Shown here piece by piece: positions 42,897 through 51,642 of a stretch of DNA of 64,000 nucleotides. Source of the stretch: Nitrospirales bacterium LBB_01 (GTDB lineage Bacteria > Nitrospirota > Thermodesulfovibrionia > Thermodesulfovibrionales > Magnetobacteriaceae). Location of the stretch: contig CP049016.1 in the NCBI GenBank assembly GCA_004376055.2, forward strand, positions 868,001-932,000, written 5' to 3'. How positions within the stretch are numbered: position 1 is the first letter of the stretch; each line of letters opens with the position of its first letter. Made by a program: the position numbers and the translations under genes. Under the pieces are notes generated by a model that saw only the letters and a program-made list of their open reading frames with translations, had not been told where the DNA came from and did not search any database.

Positions 42897-43988
42897 TTAC
42901 GGGTGTTTATTTAACTGCACGCACATGACGTAAGGCAGCTTTCTATAGTTCATGCAGCCGTTACAGGAGATGCAGGCTGCGCGCTCGGTGCCCTTTTCAA
43001 ATAAAGCCGGCAGATTGGGCTGTCTGATAAGAGGTCTGCCAAATGATATAAGGTCGGCATATCCTTCTTTTAAAATATTCTCAGCTACTGATTTGGAACG
43101 AACCCCTCCAACCACCATTATAGGCACTGTAACCGCTTTTTTAAACTCCATTCCTGCTATGCGATTATACGCCTCGTCCGTGACCTCAAGTATTTTAGGT
43201 CTTGCCGTCTTAACTTTAGATTCGTACATGCTGGTGCTGACCTCTATGGCATCTATTGAGGCGCTCTGAAGACGTTTTGCCGTTCTTAGGGCCTCAGGAA
43301 GCGTTACGCCTCCCTGCATATAATCGTCATAGTTCATTTTTATAAACACAGGGTAGGCATCTCCGACCTCTTTTCGGATAGCTTTTAGCATCTCTCCTAC
43401 AAAAGTAAATCTGCGCTCTTCATCGCCGCCCCATGCGTCATCGCGCCGGTTGGTATACCCTGAAAGAAACTGGCTGACAAGGTATCCATGTGCGCCATGA
43501 ATTTGAACTCCGTCAAAACCCGCCTTTTGCGCCCTTTTAGCGGCAAGTGCAAATGCCCCTATAATCTCCCATATTTCACCCTCTGTCATCTCCCTGGGCA
43601 TCGCTCTCATAAACGGCTCATACACAGCCGATGGCGCAATATTTTCTTTACTGTCAAGAAGCTCGGGAACGCTCTGTCTGCCTCCGTGAGTTAACTGAAG
43701 GGCAATCTTGCCGCCTTCTTTATGCACCACTGAGGCAATTTCTGACAGCCCCGCAATATACTTATCATCGTACGCACAGAGTATCTTATCCACGGTAAAT
43801 CCAGTGCGGTGCACCAGCGTATTGCCGCTTATGATTAATCCTACACCGCCGACAGCTAAGTCTTTGTATAGTTTAAATATTCTATCTGTAACAAATCCGT
43901 CGTCATCGGCCATTTTCTCATAACAAGCCGAACGCACCATCCGGTTTCTTAACTCTATTGTCTTAAGGTTATATTTTTCTAATAACAT
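42897..43988 (-). CDS. NADH:flavin oxidoreductase, old yellow enzyme family
   Basis: This is a 363-residue FMN-dependent TIM-barrel enzyme. Motifs include LQLTHGGRQS, VQIHGAHGYLVSQFLS followed by NRRDDAWGG (substrate and FMN region) and VVGGVRSKSVAENIL with FGRPLIRQP (FMN phosphate). The C-terminus has Cys-x2-Cys-x2-Cys-x10-Cys (CISCNGCM...C). This resembles the 4Fe-4S site of the 2,4-dienoyl-CoA reductase branch, but the protein lacks the second flavin domain of those enzymes. The start has AGGAGGG upstream. The substrate cannot be inferred. Confidence 0.9.
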   Translation of the reverse strand: MLLEKYNLKTIELRNRMVRSACYEKMADDDGFVTDRIFKLYKDLAVGGVGLIISGNTLVHRTGFTVDKILCAYDDKYIAGLSEIASVVHKEGGKIALQLTHGGRQSVPELLDSKENIAPSAVYEPFMRAMPREMTEGEIWEIIGAFALAAKRAQKAGFDGVQIHGAHGYLVSQFLSGYTNRRDDAWGGDEERRFTFVGEMLKAIRKEVGDAYPVFIKMNYDDYMQGGVTLPEALRTAKRLQSASIDAIEVSTSMYESKVKTARPKILEVTDEAYNRIAGMEFKKAVTVPIMVVGGVRSKSVAENILKEGYADLISFGRPLIRQPNLPALFEKGTERAACISCNGCMNYRKLPYVMCVQLNKHP

Positions 43989-44007
43989 GTTAAATCCCTC
44001 CTGCTAA

Positions 44008-44036
44008 ATAGTACAAAAAAAAAGGTCATTTGTCAA
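44008..44036 (-). promoter_or_regulatory. Sigma-70-type promoter of the old yellow enzyme gene
   Basis: TTGACA (44036-44031) and TACTAT (44013-44008) are separated by 17 bp on the minus strand. The spacer contains a run of nine T. Transcription would start near 44001, giving a leader of only about 13 nt carrying the ribosome binding site. Confidence 0.7.
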
Positions 44037-44141
44037 ATTAACTTCGCACAAGCAATTCGTGGGGTTGCTATTTTACTTTTAAAATGTTACAATATGTCCC
44101 GCTTCAGCCAAGTATCATCAGGCAGAGGTAGGTTAAGAAAT

Positions 44142-44230
44142 GGAGAGGTGGCCGAGCGGTCGAAGGCAGCCGCCTGCTAAGCGGTTGTGGGGGTAATACT
44201 CCACCCAGGGTTCGAATCCCTGCCTCTCCG
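44142..44230 (+). tRNA. tRNA-Ser (GCT)
   Basis: Acceptor arms GGAGAGG and CCTCTCC pair. The anticodon loop CTGCTAA gives GCT (Ser, AGC/AGU codons). A long variable arm and the T arm AGGGTTCGAATCCCT follow. Length is 89 nt, as expected for a type II tRNA. CCA is not encoded. Confidence 0.95.
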
Positions 44231-44334
44231 GTTATAACTTGTTGGTAATAAAGGGAATTTTGGACTTGTAATAAGGCTTGGTGACGGTTCATTAGTTTCG
44301 GTAATTAATTTTTAGGTTTAATTTTAGCTATTTC

Positions 44335-45186
44335 TCAATCATTAATTATAAAAGGGGTTGGCATAAAGGTAACTATAAAAATAAGCAGGGACAGGAAAGC
44401 AACTTTTTTTCTTGAAGGATCAAGCGGTATATCTGAAAAATAAACCGGAGGATGATGCAGCTTAAGCACAACCATTAAAAAAGCCCACATTAGCCATCCC
44501 TCCCAATATAAAATTCCCATACAGAAGAGCACAACCACAACCACTCTTGACGACCACTTATGTCCGATGTCTGTTACTGCGTATGCAATGTGGCCTCCGT
44601 CAAGCTGCCCGACCGGCAGCAGATTTAGCGAGGTTATAAATAGACCTATCCATCCGGCAAACGCTACTGAGTTTAACATTATGTCATGTCCGGCTGGAGG
44701 CGTTCCAAGTATAAGTTTTGACATAAATGTAAATAATATTGAATCGCCAAGAATCAATCCCTGATTCCCTGATATCTCCACTATTTTTGAACCCATAAGC
44801 CCAATAATTGAGGCTGCCACGGAGAAAATAAACCCGATTACCGGCCCTGATGCCCCAATGTCAAGCAGCGCTGTGCGTGTTTGTATGGGAGATTTCATCT
44901 TTATAAATGCCCCAAAGGTGCCAAAGATAGAGGGTGCCGGTATAAAGTAAGGAAGCGTTGCATGTGTATTATGTTTGACCGATGATATATAGTGCCCAAG
45001 TTCGTGTGCAAGAAGTATCGTCAATAGAGTTAATGCAAAAGGCAGCCCCTCATAAAATCTCTCCGGTGATTTAATCGGGCTTATACCCTTTTGAAACATA
45101 CCGGCAACTATCGTTGACAAGAGCGTCAGAAAAAAAAGTATCACGTGCAGAGCCGTTATTTTTTGTACATGGGCATATGCTTTCAT
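44335..45186 (-). CDS. Site-2 protease-family (M50) membrane metalloprotease
   Basis: This 283-residue polytopic membrane protein has the zinc motif LLAHELGHYISS (near residue 61) and a second metal-ligand motif LNLLPVGQLDGGHIAYAV (near 190). The GASGPVIGF stretch is typical of the subgroup without a PDZ domain. Substrates in this subgroup are mostly unknown. It lies 125 bp after rimO, separated by a short repeat, so it may have its own transcript. Confidence 0.9.
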   Translation of the reverse strand: MKAYAHVQKITALHVILFFLTLLSTIVAGMFQKGISPIKSPERFYEGLPFALTLLTILLAHELGHYISSVKHNTHATLPYFIPAPSIFGTFGAFIKMKSPIQTRTALLDIGASGPVIGFIFSVAASIIGLMGSKIVEISGNQGLILGDSILFTFMSKLILGTPPAGHDIMLNSVAFAGWIGLFITSLNLLPVGQLDGGHIAYAVTDIGHKWSSRVVVVVLFCMGILYWEGWLMWAFLMVVLKLHHPPVYFSDIPLDPSRKKVAFLSLLIFIVTFMPTPFIIND

Positions 45187-45248
45187 AAGTTGTCTTATAC
45201 CATATAATACCTTATTTTAAGAAAGTCTATATAAAAAATAAGAATTCT

Positions 45249-45312
45249 ATCCGCAGATTGCACAGATTTTCGCAGATTTTTTCATCTGTGTCATCTGCGT
45301 CATCTGCGGATT
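45249..45312. repeat. ATCCGCAGAT inverted and direct repeats
   Basis: ATCCGCAGAT at the left faces ATCTGCGGAT at the right. Between are several imperfect copies of GCAGATT and CATCTGYGTCATCTGCG. It could form a long hairpin between rimO and the M50 gene. This is a different sequence from the type A and type B elements. Confidence 0.7.
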
Positions 45313-46684
45313 AATACTCAGTTTTTTTGTCATTCCTGCGAAGGCAGGAATCCAGTTTTTCTATTAGCAGAGTTAACTGCATAGGCAATTTAAATAATTT
45401 CCCTGTTAAATCATATTCGCTGGCATCGGTTATGGTTACATTTATATAACCGGACAAAATATCTGCATCAATTTTCTCACCGTTGTTTAATTCTATAATA
45501 ACATTTCCATCTATTTCGGGAGCGTGTCTTTGCAGCCGTCCGATAAGAACACCCTCTCCTACCTCATCAATGAGAGCAGGGTATGTGCCGCCGATTAGCT
45601 TAAGATTTTTCTCGTAAGATATTTTTGCCTGAAGCATCATTATGTCATCAATTCGGGTTTTTTTGGTTTTTTCGGATACCTTCTTTGTCATGCCAAATGA
45701 TGGTGTGCCCTCCTCATCAGAATATGCAAATACGCCGACATGGTCAAATTGTGCCTCATTTACAAAAGACGTCAGGGCGGTAAAGTCATGATGAGTTTCA
45801 CCGGGGTGCCCCACAATAAATGTTGTACGAAAAACGGCATTAGGTATTTCTGAGCGGATTTTTTCAATCAGCTTTAAATACTGTGTACTGCTGCCGCCGC
45901 GTCCCATTGCCTTAAGAACTCGCTCCTCAGAGTGTTGAAACGGGATGTCAAAATATTTCAACACCTTCTCCTCATCCCTTACACACGCTATAAGCTCATC
46001 GGTTAAAGAGGTCGGATATAGATACAGAAGACGTAACCAAAAGTCGCCGGCAAGTGCCGCAACTTTCCTTATCAATGTGTTAAGTGATGAGCTTGTGTCA
46101 GAGCCATACGATGTAAGGTCTTGTGCCACAAGAATCAATTCCCTTTTTCCGGCATCTATATGTTCTTTAGCTTTTTGTACAATCTCCTCAATTGGAAAAC
46201 TTCTGAAGCCTCCCCGTATTGCAGGTATTACGCAAAAAGAACATTTGCGATTGCACCCCTCGGCTGCTTTTAAATAGGCATAGGGCAGATTAGATGATGT
46301 TTTTTTCTCCCCATGTTTTTCTTCTGCTAATCCATCAGAGGTCTTACAGTATCTAACAATATCATCCTCTTTTCCAACTCCCCAGATTGCATCAATTTCA
46401 GGAATTTCAGTCATCAACTCATCCCTGTACCTCTCGGCAAGACAGCCAAAGACGAGAATTTTTTTGCCGCTGGCCTTTTCTGCCGTCAGTGAGATGATTT
46501 CGTTTATGGACTCACGTTTGGCATCTTCAATAAACCCACAGGTGTTGATAATTATGACAGAGGCATCACTGACTGAGCTTACCGTGTGAATGCCGTGTTT
46601 ATTAAGAAGGCTTTCCAGATTTTCAGAGTCCACCTGGTTTTTTGGGCAGCCCAAAGTAACTATTAAGGCGGCAGGGGCAGACAT
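45311..46684 (-). CDS. rimO: Ribosomal protein S12 methylthiotransferase
   Basis: RimO is a radical-SAM, two-[4Fe-4S] enzyme that methylthiolates Asp of ribosomal protein S12. The N-terminal UPF0004 domain has LGCPKNQVDSE, NTCGFIEDAKRES and VFGCLAERY (three cluster Cys). The radical SAM motif is CNRKCSFC, and a TRAM domain closes the protein. The last 16 residues (EKLDSCLRRNDKKTEY) are encoded by a type A repeat (palindrome at 45329-45357) and are not part of the family. The gene follows the DUF2062 gene by 3 bp. Confidence 0.95.
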   Translation of the reverse strand: MSAPAALIVTLGCPKNQVDSENLESLLNKHGIHTVSSVSDASVIIINTCGFIEDAKRESINEIISLTAEKASGKKILVFGCLAERYRDELMTEIPEIDAIWGVGKEDDIVRYCKTSDGLAEEKHGEKKTSSNLPYAYLKAAEGCNRKCSFCVIPAIRGGFRSFPIEEIVQKAKEHIDAGKRELILVAQDLTSYGSDTSSSLNTLIRKVAALAGDFWLRLLYLYPTSLTDELIACVRDEEKVLKYFDIPFQHSEERVLKAMGRGGSSTQYLKLIEKIRSEIPNAVFRTTFIVGHPGETHHDFTALTSFVNEAQFDHVGVFAYSDEEGTPSFGMTKKVSEKTKKTRIDDIMMLQAKISYEKNLKLIGGTYPALIDEVGEGVLIGRLQRHAPEIDGNVIIELNNGEKIDADILSGYINVTITDASEYDLTGKLFKLPMQLTLLIEKLDSCLRRNDKKTEY

Positions 46685-46687
46685 CTC

Positions 46688-47167
46688 TTATTGTTTGTCA
46701 TCAGGCAGTAGGTTTGCCTCAACAGGTCTATATTTAGATCTAAGTTTAAGTATATAAAATAAAATTGCAAAACTAATAAATCCAGCAATTACAGAGAGTA
46801 CGGTGTTGCCTATCATAAAAGGCCATAGAAGCGACTCAAGTGTGTCTTCAATGTTTGAGAGCGTTAGTCCTTTAAGATTAAAATCAGATAGAGAGGCAGT
46901 GCTGCCGGTTATTTTTATACCAACCCACGTGCCAAAGGTGTATATGGGAATCACTGTCAGTGGATTTGACAAATATACGCCTGTTATTACGGATGCCTTA
47001 TTAAGTTTAAAAGCCCACGCTGCCATTAAGCCTAAAACTGTGTGAATACCATAAAGCGGTGAAAATCCAAAAAATACCCCGATGCCAAAAGAAAGAGCTA
47101 TTAGAAACGGAGGATCATCAATCCCAATAAGCTGTTTGCAGGCGCCTTTAATTTTTGAAATGATCAT
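46688..47167 (-). CDS. DUF2062 membrane protein
   Basis: The product is 159 residues with three membrane segments. FGIGVFFGFSPLYGIHTVLG and LNKASVITGVYLSNPLTV are the diagnostic DUF2062 stretches. Function is unknown for the family; in some genomes it neighbours cell-envelope genes. It overlaps the end of thiL by 20 bp and precedes rimO, so it is in the middle of an operon. Confidence 0.88.
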   Translation of the reverse strand: MIISKIKGACKQLIGIDDPPFLIALSFGIGVFFGFSPLYGIHTVLGLMAAWAFKLNKASVITGVYLSNPLTVIPIYTFGTWVGIKITGSTASLSDFNLKGLTLSNIEDTLESLLWPFMIGNTVLSVIAGFISFAILFYILKLRSKYRPVEANLLPDDKQ

Positions 47168-48149
47168 ACCCGCAATCCTTTAGTTCTGTTTCATTGCCGT
47201 CAGAAGTCTCAATTGTAACACTGCCGCCTTTTACTATATCTCCTATATAAACGGCGTCTGTGACACTGATCCCTCTTGAACATGTAAAAAGCAGCTCATA
47301 GTCCTCGCCTCCGCAAAGGCATAAATCAAGAGGGTTAAGATTAAGGTGCTTGCAAAGGGTGGTCATCTCATCAGACAATGGCAGATTCTTTTCATAGATA
47401 CGTGAGCCGACCCCACTCTCAGCGCAAAGCCGCCTCAGATCCATTGCAAGTCCGTCGCTTATATCCATCATTGAGCTTATATGCTCAGTTTTTGGGAGCG
47501 GTTTAACATTTGGCATAAGGTGTCTTGTAATGAGCGGTTTTAGTATATCCCATGACATTGGGAAATAATCTATTGTTTCAGAATTTTCAATACGTACGAC
47601 TTTTCCAATTTTCTGTAAGGCATGTAATCCAGCCGCAGAGTCTCCCAAACAGCCTGTAACATAAACCCTGTCGCCTGGTTTTGCGCCAGTTCTCATAACT
47701 GGAGTTTTCTCGGCAACTCCGATAACAGTAGCGCTCAGTGCCAGCCCAGAGTGGGACGATGTCACATCTCCGCCAATCAGTGATGTGTTATAAATGTCCA
47801 AAGCATTTTTCATACCGGTTAAAAAGTCATCAATATTTTCGGAAACCTCAGATTGCGGGGGAATCGACAGCGACAACAGCATGTAGAGAGGGCGTGCCCC
47901 CATAGCGTATATATCGCTTACATTTACACTGACTAGTTTATAGCCAACTTGATACAGGGAGCAGTATGAAAGGTCAAAATGAACTCCCTCCATCATAGCA
48001 TCCGTAGTTACGAGAAGGCTGCCTGACGGCGGGTTTATAACGGCGGCATCATCCCCAATCCCAGCAATGAGTCCCGTCACAGCCGGTTTTAAAAAGCCCC
48101 CCCTGATACGCTTAACTAAGGACAACTCGTCCATGCCGGATGTTTCCAT
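47148..48149 (-). CDS. thiL: Thiamine-monophosphate kinase
   Basis: ThiL phosphorylates thiamine monophosphate to the diphosphate cofactor. The 333 residues contain GIGDDAAVI (Mg2+/ATP site), VTTDAMMEGVHFDL, VSVNVSDIYAMGARPLYMLL, SLIGGDVTSS and MDISDGLAMDL, all in the expected order. It lies 11 bp after lon. No other thiamine genes are in the window. Confidence 0.96.
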   Translation of the reverse strand: METSGMDELSLVKRIRGGFLKPAVTGLIAGIGDDAAVINPPSGSLLVTTDAMMEGVHFDLSYCSLYQVGYKLVSVNVSDIYAMGARPLYMLLSLSIPPQSEVSENIDDFLTGMKNALDIYNTSLIGGDVTSSHSGLALSATVIGVAEKTPVMRTGAKPGDRVYVTGCLGDSAAGLHALQKIGKVVRIENSETIDYFPMSWDILKPLITRHLMPNVKPLPKTEHISSMMDISDGLAMDLRRLCAESGVGSRIYEKNLPLSDEMTTLCKHLNLNPLDLCLCGGEDYELLFTCSRGISVTDAVYIGDIVKGGSVTIETSDGNETELKDCGYDHFKN

Positions 48150-48160
48150 AACGGCCAGGG

Positions 48161-50524
48161 TTATACAGCAGCCGGTCTTTTTAAGGCAACCTCAAGGACA
48201 TAGTCCATAGTCTCACAGAGAACAAACTCCATGTCCTTTCGTATATACTTCGGAATGTCGTCAAGGTCCTTTTGGTTTCGGTTAGGTATTATGATTTTCC
48301 TGATACCATGCCGCTTAGCCGCCAGAGTTTTCTCTTTAAGACCGCCAATCGGTAAAACAGTTCCTCTCAGGGTTACCTCGCCTGTCATGGCAATGCCTTT
48401 ATGTATAGGAATTCCAATAAGCGCTGAGGCAACAGCGGTTGTTATGGTAATCCCAGCGGACGGGCCGTCTTTGGGTATGGCTCCAGCCGGTACGTGAATA
48501 TGAATGTCTTTTTCTGAAAATAAATCCTCGTTAATGCCGAGTTCTTTGGCACGGGAGCGAACATAGGAAAGGGCAGCATGTGCGGATTCTTTCATAACCT
48601 CGCCAAGCTGTCCTGTGATGGTAAGGGTACCTTTGCCTTTCATGGTGGTGGCCTCAACGTAAATTATGTCGCCGCCGCTTTCTGTCCACGCAAGCCCAGT
48701 AGCCACGCCTACCTCGTCCTTTTTCATCTCCTCTTCAGGCAGAAACCTGGGCGCACCAAGATACTTTGTAAGGCTGCTGTTGGTTATCAGAAACTTTCTG
48801 CGCTTACCCTCAGCTATATGTTTAGCTACCTTGCGGCATAGTTTGGCTATAGTACGTTCCAGATTTCTTACCCCAGCCTCCCTTGTATATTGTGTGATGA
48901 GAAGGTTCAGGGCGGCACTGGAAATTCTCAGCACGCCTTTTGTAAGACCGTGCTCCTGATACTGCTTTGGTATAAGATAGTTTTTAGCAATGCCTACTTT
49001 CTCCTCTGCCGTGTAGCCGGAAAGGCTGATAATTTCCATTCTGTCTTTAAGCGGCCCAGGTATTGTGTCAGCAATATTGCCGGTAGTTATAAACATGACC
49101 TTAGTAAGATCAAAGGCCACCGCTATGTAGTGGTCAACAAAGGAGTTATTCTGCTCTGGGTCTAACACCTCAAGAAGTGCCGAGGAGGGGTCTCCTCTGA
49201 AATCCGTACCGATTTTATCCACCTCATCCAGCATAAACACAGGGTTATTGGTTCCAGCCTGTTTAATCCCCTGTATGATTCTGCCAGGGAGTGCGCCAAC
49301 ATAAGTCCTTCTGTGTCCTCTGATTTCTGCCTCATCACGCACACCGCCAAGTGACATACGGACAAACTCCTTACCGAGCGCACGTGCTATTGACTTACCC
49401 AGTGAGGTCTTACCAACACCGGGAGGCCCTATAAAGCAAAGAATCGGGCCCTTCATCTTTGGGTTTAACTTTTTAACGCTAAGATGTTCTAAAATCCTGT
49501 CCTTTATTTTTTCCAGATCGTAGTGGTCTTCATTAAGCACCTTTCGTGCTGTTTTTATATTAAGATTATCCTTTGTGGACTTTGACCACGGAAGCTCCAC
49601 AAGCCAATCAAGATATGTTCTTACAGTGGCAGCCTCAGCGCTGTCCGGGTGCATCTTCTCAAGTCGTTTGAGTTGTTTTTCAGCCTCTTTTTGTACCTTA
49701 TCAGGCATCTTGGCCTCTTCAATCTTCTTTTTGAACTCGCGGATTTCCTCCATCTTCTCGTCTATATCGCCAAGCTCTTTTTGTATTGCCTTAAGCTGCT
49801 CTCTGAGGAAATACTCGCGCTGGGTCTTGTCTATCTCGCCGCGTGCCTCAGTCTGAATTTTCTGCTGTACAATGAGAAGCTCAATTTCGCGGTTAAGTAC
49901 CTCGCTCACTCTCTTTAACCGGACAACCTGATCCTCTATCTCAAGAATATGCTGAGCCTGTTCGGTTTTTAACCCAATGTTTGATGCGACTAAATCGGCA
50001 AGTCTGCCCGGGTCGTCAAGGTTTTCTATTACTATCATAATATCAGGAAGAATCGTCTTTCCTAAAGACAGCGCCTTTTCTATCTGCTCTTTTACCGACC
50101 TTATGAGCGCTTCGACCTCTAAGGACAAAACGTCAGGCTTTCTCTCCTCTATTTTTTGTATATGGGCAACAAAAATATTATCCTTTTCATGTATGTTGAA
50201 ACAGCGGGCTTTTGTTATTCCCTGAACTAGTATTTTGACGCGCCCATCGGGCAGCTTCAACATTCGCATGATGAGTCCTACGGTGCCCGTGTGATAGAGC
50301 TCGTCTATGGACGGATTTTCAGTGTTAAGGTCCTTCTGAGTGAGCAGCATTATCATTCTGTTTGTGCTCAAAGATGAGTCTATAGAACTAATTGACTTTT
50401 CACGCCCAACAAACAATGGGATTATCATGTAAGGAAATACTACTATATCTCGCACCGGAAGAACCGGTAGCACTTCAGGAATTTCAAGCTCTTTTTCATC
50501 TATTTTTTTATCGGCTTCACCCAT
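48161..50524 (-). CDS. lon: ATP-dependent protease Lon
   Basis: This cytoplasmic AAA+ serine protease has a LAN substrate-binding domain (LPVLPVRDIVVFP), coiled-coil helices (about 190-300), Walker A GPPGVGKTS (near 369), Walker B VFMLDEVDKI, and a Ser-Lys catalytic dyad (PKDGPSAG near 690; Lys in GGLKEKTLAAKRHG). The frame opens at a TTG at 50545, overlapping hsp20. The ATG at 50524 has GGGAG seven bases upstream and is the preferred start; it lies 1 bp after the hsp20 stop. Confidence 0.97.
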   Translation of the reverse strand: MGEADKKIDEKELEIPEVLPVLPVRDIVVFPYMIIPLFVGREKSISSIDSSLSTNRMIMLLTQKDLNTENPSIDELYHTGTVGLIMRMLKLPDGRVKILVQGITKARCFNIHEKDNIFVAHIQKIEERKPDVLSLEVEALIRSVKEQIEKALSLGKTILPDIMIVIENLDDPGRLADLVASNIGLKTEQAQHILEIEDQVVRLKRVSEVLNREIELLIVQQKIQTEARGEIDKTQREYFLREQLKAIQKELGDIDEKMEEIREFKKKIEEAKMPDKVQKEAEKQLKRLEKMHPDSAEAATVRTYLDWLVELPWSKSTKDNLNIKTARKVLNEDHYDLEKIKDRILEHLSVKKLNPKMKGPILCFIGPPGVGKTSLGKSIARALGKEFVRMSLGGVRDEAEIRGHRRTYVGALPGRIIQGIKQAGTNNPVFMLDEVDKIGTDFRGDPSSALLEVLDPEQNNSFVDHYIAVAFDLTKVMFITTGNIADTIPGPLKDRMEIISLSGYTAEEKVGIAKNYLIPKQYQEHGLTKGVLRISSAALNLLITQYTREAGVRNLERTIAKLCRKVAKHIAEGKRRKFLITNSSLTKYLGAPRFLPEEEMKKDEVGVATGLAWTESGGDIIYVEATTMKGKGTLTITGQLGEVMKESAHAALSYVRSRAKELGINEDLFSEKDIHIHVPAGAIPKDGPSAGITITTAVASALIGIPIHKGIAMTGEVTLRGTVLPIGGLKEKTLAAKRHGIRKIIIPNRNQKDLDDIPKYIRKDMEFVLCETMDYVLEVALKRPAAV

Positions 50525-50525
50525 T

Positions 50526-50912
50526 TTAATCTCCCGCTCTTTCAATTGTAATTGTTATGACTCTGTCTTTGGTTTTTTCAAAAGTAAGTCTTATAACTCC
50601 TTTAGCATAAACAGCTTTTCCTGATGCGGCATTTACTCTGATTGGCAGTTTCACCATGCGTTTAAAGTGGTCATAACATCGCTCCATGCAAAAAAACCGG
50701 CTTCCCTCGGCATTTTTTGTCTTACACTTATCCCCTTCTATAACTACAACATCGTCGCAAACTCTTAAGTTAAGCGTCTCCAAAACAACACCAGGCGCAT
50801 CCACTTCAAACACTAGCAGCTCCTCGGTCTCGTATATATCCATAAGGGGCATTGCCCTTGCAGCATCAGTGCTATAGAACATACACTCTTTTACATTCAT
50901 TGTCTGTGGCAC
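50526..50912 (-). CDS. Small heat shock protein (Hsp20/alpha-crystallin family)
   Basis: The 128-residue product contains an alpha-crystallin domain: LVFEVDAPGVVLETLNLRV, VVIEGDKC, RFFCMERCYDHFKRMVKLP and the conserved Val-x-Ala-Ser-Gly-Lys-Ala-Val-Tyr-Ala-Lys-Gly-Val segment. It lacks the usual C-terminal Ile-x-Ile extension motif in a clear form. As the first gene before lon it suggests a heat- or misfolding-responsive unit, though no CIRCE or sigma-32 promoter was identified. Confidence 0.92.
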   Translation of the reverse strand: MPQTMNVKECMFYSTDAARAMPLMDIYETEELLVFEVDAPGVVLETLNLRVCDDVVVIEGDKCKTKNAEGSRFFCMERCYDHFKRMVKLPIRVNAASGKAVYAKGVIRLTFEKTKDRVITITIERAGD

Positions 50913-51028
50913 ACTTTCTCTCTTTATTAGTAATCAACTGCTCTGACACATCCCTCAGCAAAGAATATAACATTTACGTTTTAAAAAAGTAAATATGACT
51001 GCCCCAAAAAGCCATAAATTAAATTAAT

Positions 51029-51053
51029 AAGGGAAAGGCAATGCCTTTCCCTT
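51029..51053 (-). terminator. Terminator of the small secreted-protein gene
   Basis: There are 12-bp perfect arms (AAGGGAAAGGCA / TGCCTTTCCCTT) with a 1-base centre. On the minus strand they are followed by the T-rich tail TTATTAATTTAATTT, 47 bp beyond the stop at 51100. Confidence 0.65.
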
Positions 51054-51099
51054 AAACCATGTTTCCCGGAAACAGCAGGAATAACAAAAAAATGCGTGG

Positions 51100-51363
51100 T
51101 TATTTCCAACCAGATTGCTTTTCGCAAGCCTTCATTTCTGCAGGATGAGATTTTTCCCATTGACTTATTGATTGAGTCTCACTCTCACTCATCTTGTTGT
51201 TCATACATTCACAGTACTTATAAACAACCTCTTCTTTAGCTCCCTCTCCTTTGTTGTCTTTGATGCACTGAGCGATCCACTTGGTATCGTCAGCGCCGCC
51301 AAAGGCTAAACCGGTAGTCATTGCAAACGCAACAAGAAACAGTACAATTGTTAGCTTTTTCAC
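51100..51363 (-). CDS. Small secreted cysteine-containing protein of unknown function
   Basis: The 87-residue product has a clear signal peptide (residues 1-21, cleavage near LAFG-GAD). The mature part, about 65 residues, has four Cys (QCIKDN, YCECMN, KACEK), a charged helix and a WEKSHPAEMKACEK end. The Cys could form two disulfides in the periplasm. The start is a GTG with GGGGG upstream. It has its own terminator, and a possible promoter lies near 51432-51462 (TTGACA-19-TATTAT). No family is recognised. Confidence 0.75.
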   Translation of the reverse strand: MKKLTIVLFLVAFAMTTGLAFGGADDTKWIAQCIKDNKGEGAKEEVVYKYCECMNNKMSESETQSISQWEKSHPAEMKACEKQSGWK

Positions 51364-51487
51364 TTTATACCCCCTGAACTAAAGTTGCCATCCTAAAAGG
51401 ACGGTTAGTAACGAATCTATAAATCGTAAAAATAATAACATAATTTTAAAATGTAATGTCAAACATTTTTAGTAATTATCACTTATG

Positions 51488-51642
51488 TCAGGTAGCGCTT
51501 AAAGACATAAAAAAAGAATGGATTCCTGCCTTCGCAGGAATGACAGAGAGAGGGGTTACGTCCCTTTGTCATTCCCGCCTACGAGCGGGAATCCAGTCCT
51601 TTCTCTCCTCTATTACATTACCTTTTTGGAAGCTACTCGGTG
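51488..51642. repeat. Type A element whose right end forms the stop of the downstream-strand gene
   Basis: The left end AGGTAGCGCTTAAAGACATA and the right end GGAAGCTACTCGGTGTAA form an imperfect terminal inverted repeat related to ATACCGAGTAGCGTTCAAAG. Facing palindromes GGATTCCTGCCTTCGCAGGA and ATTCCCGCCTACGAGCGGGA lie between. On the minus strand the right end supplies ACCGAGTAG, the final Thr-Glu-stop of the binding-protein gene. Confidence 0.8.

Noticed and set aside
12240-51642. CRISPR array from the repeated palindromes
   Set aside because: The repeats are single dispersed copies in intergenic gaps, not regularly spaced with unique spacers, and no cas genes are present.
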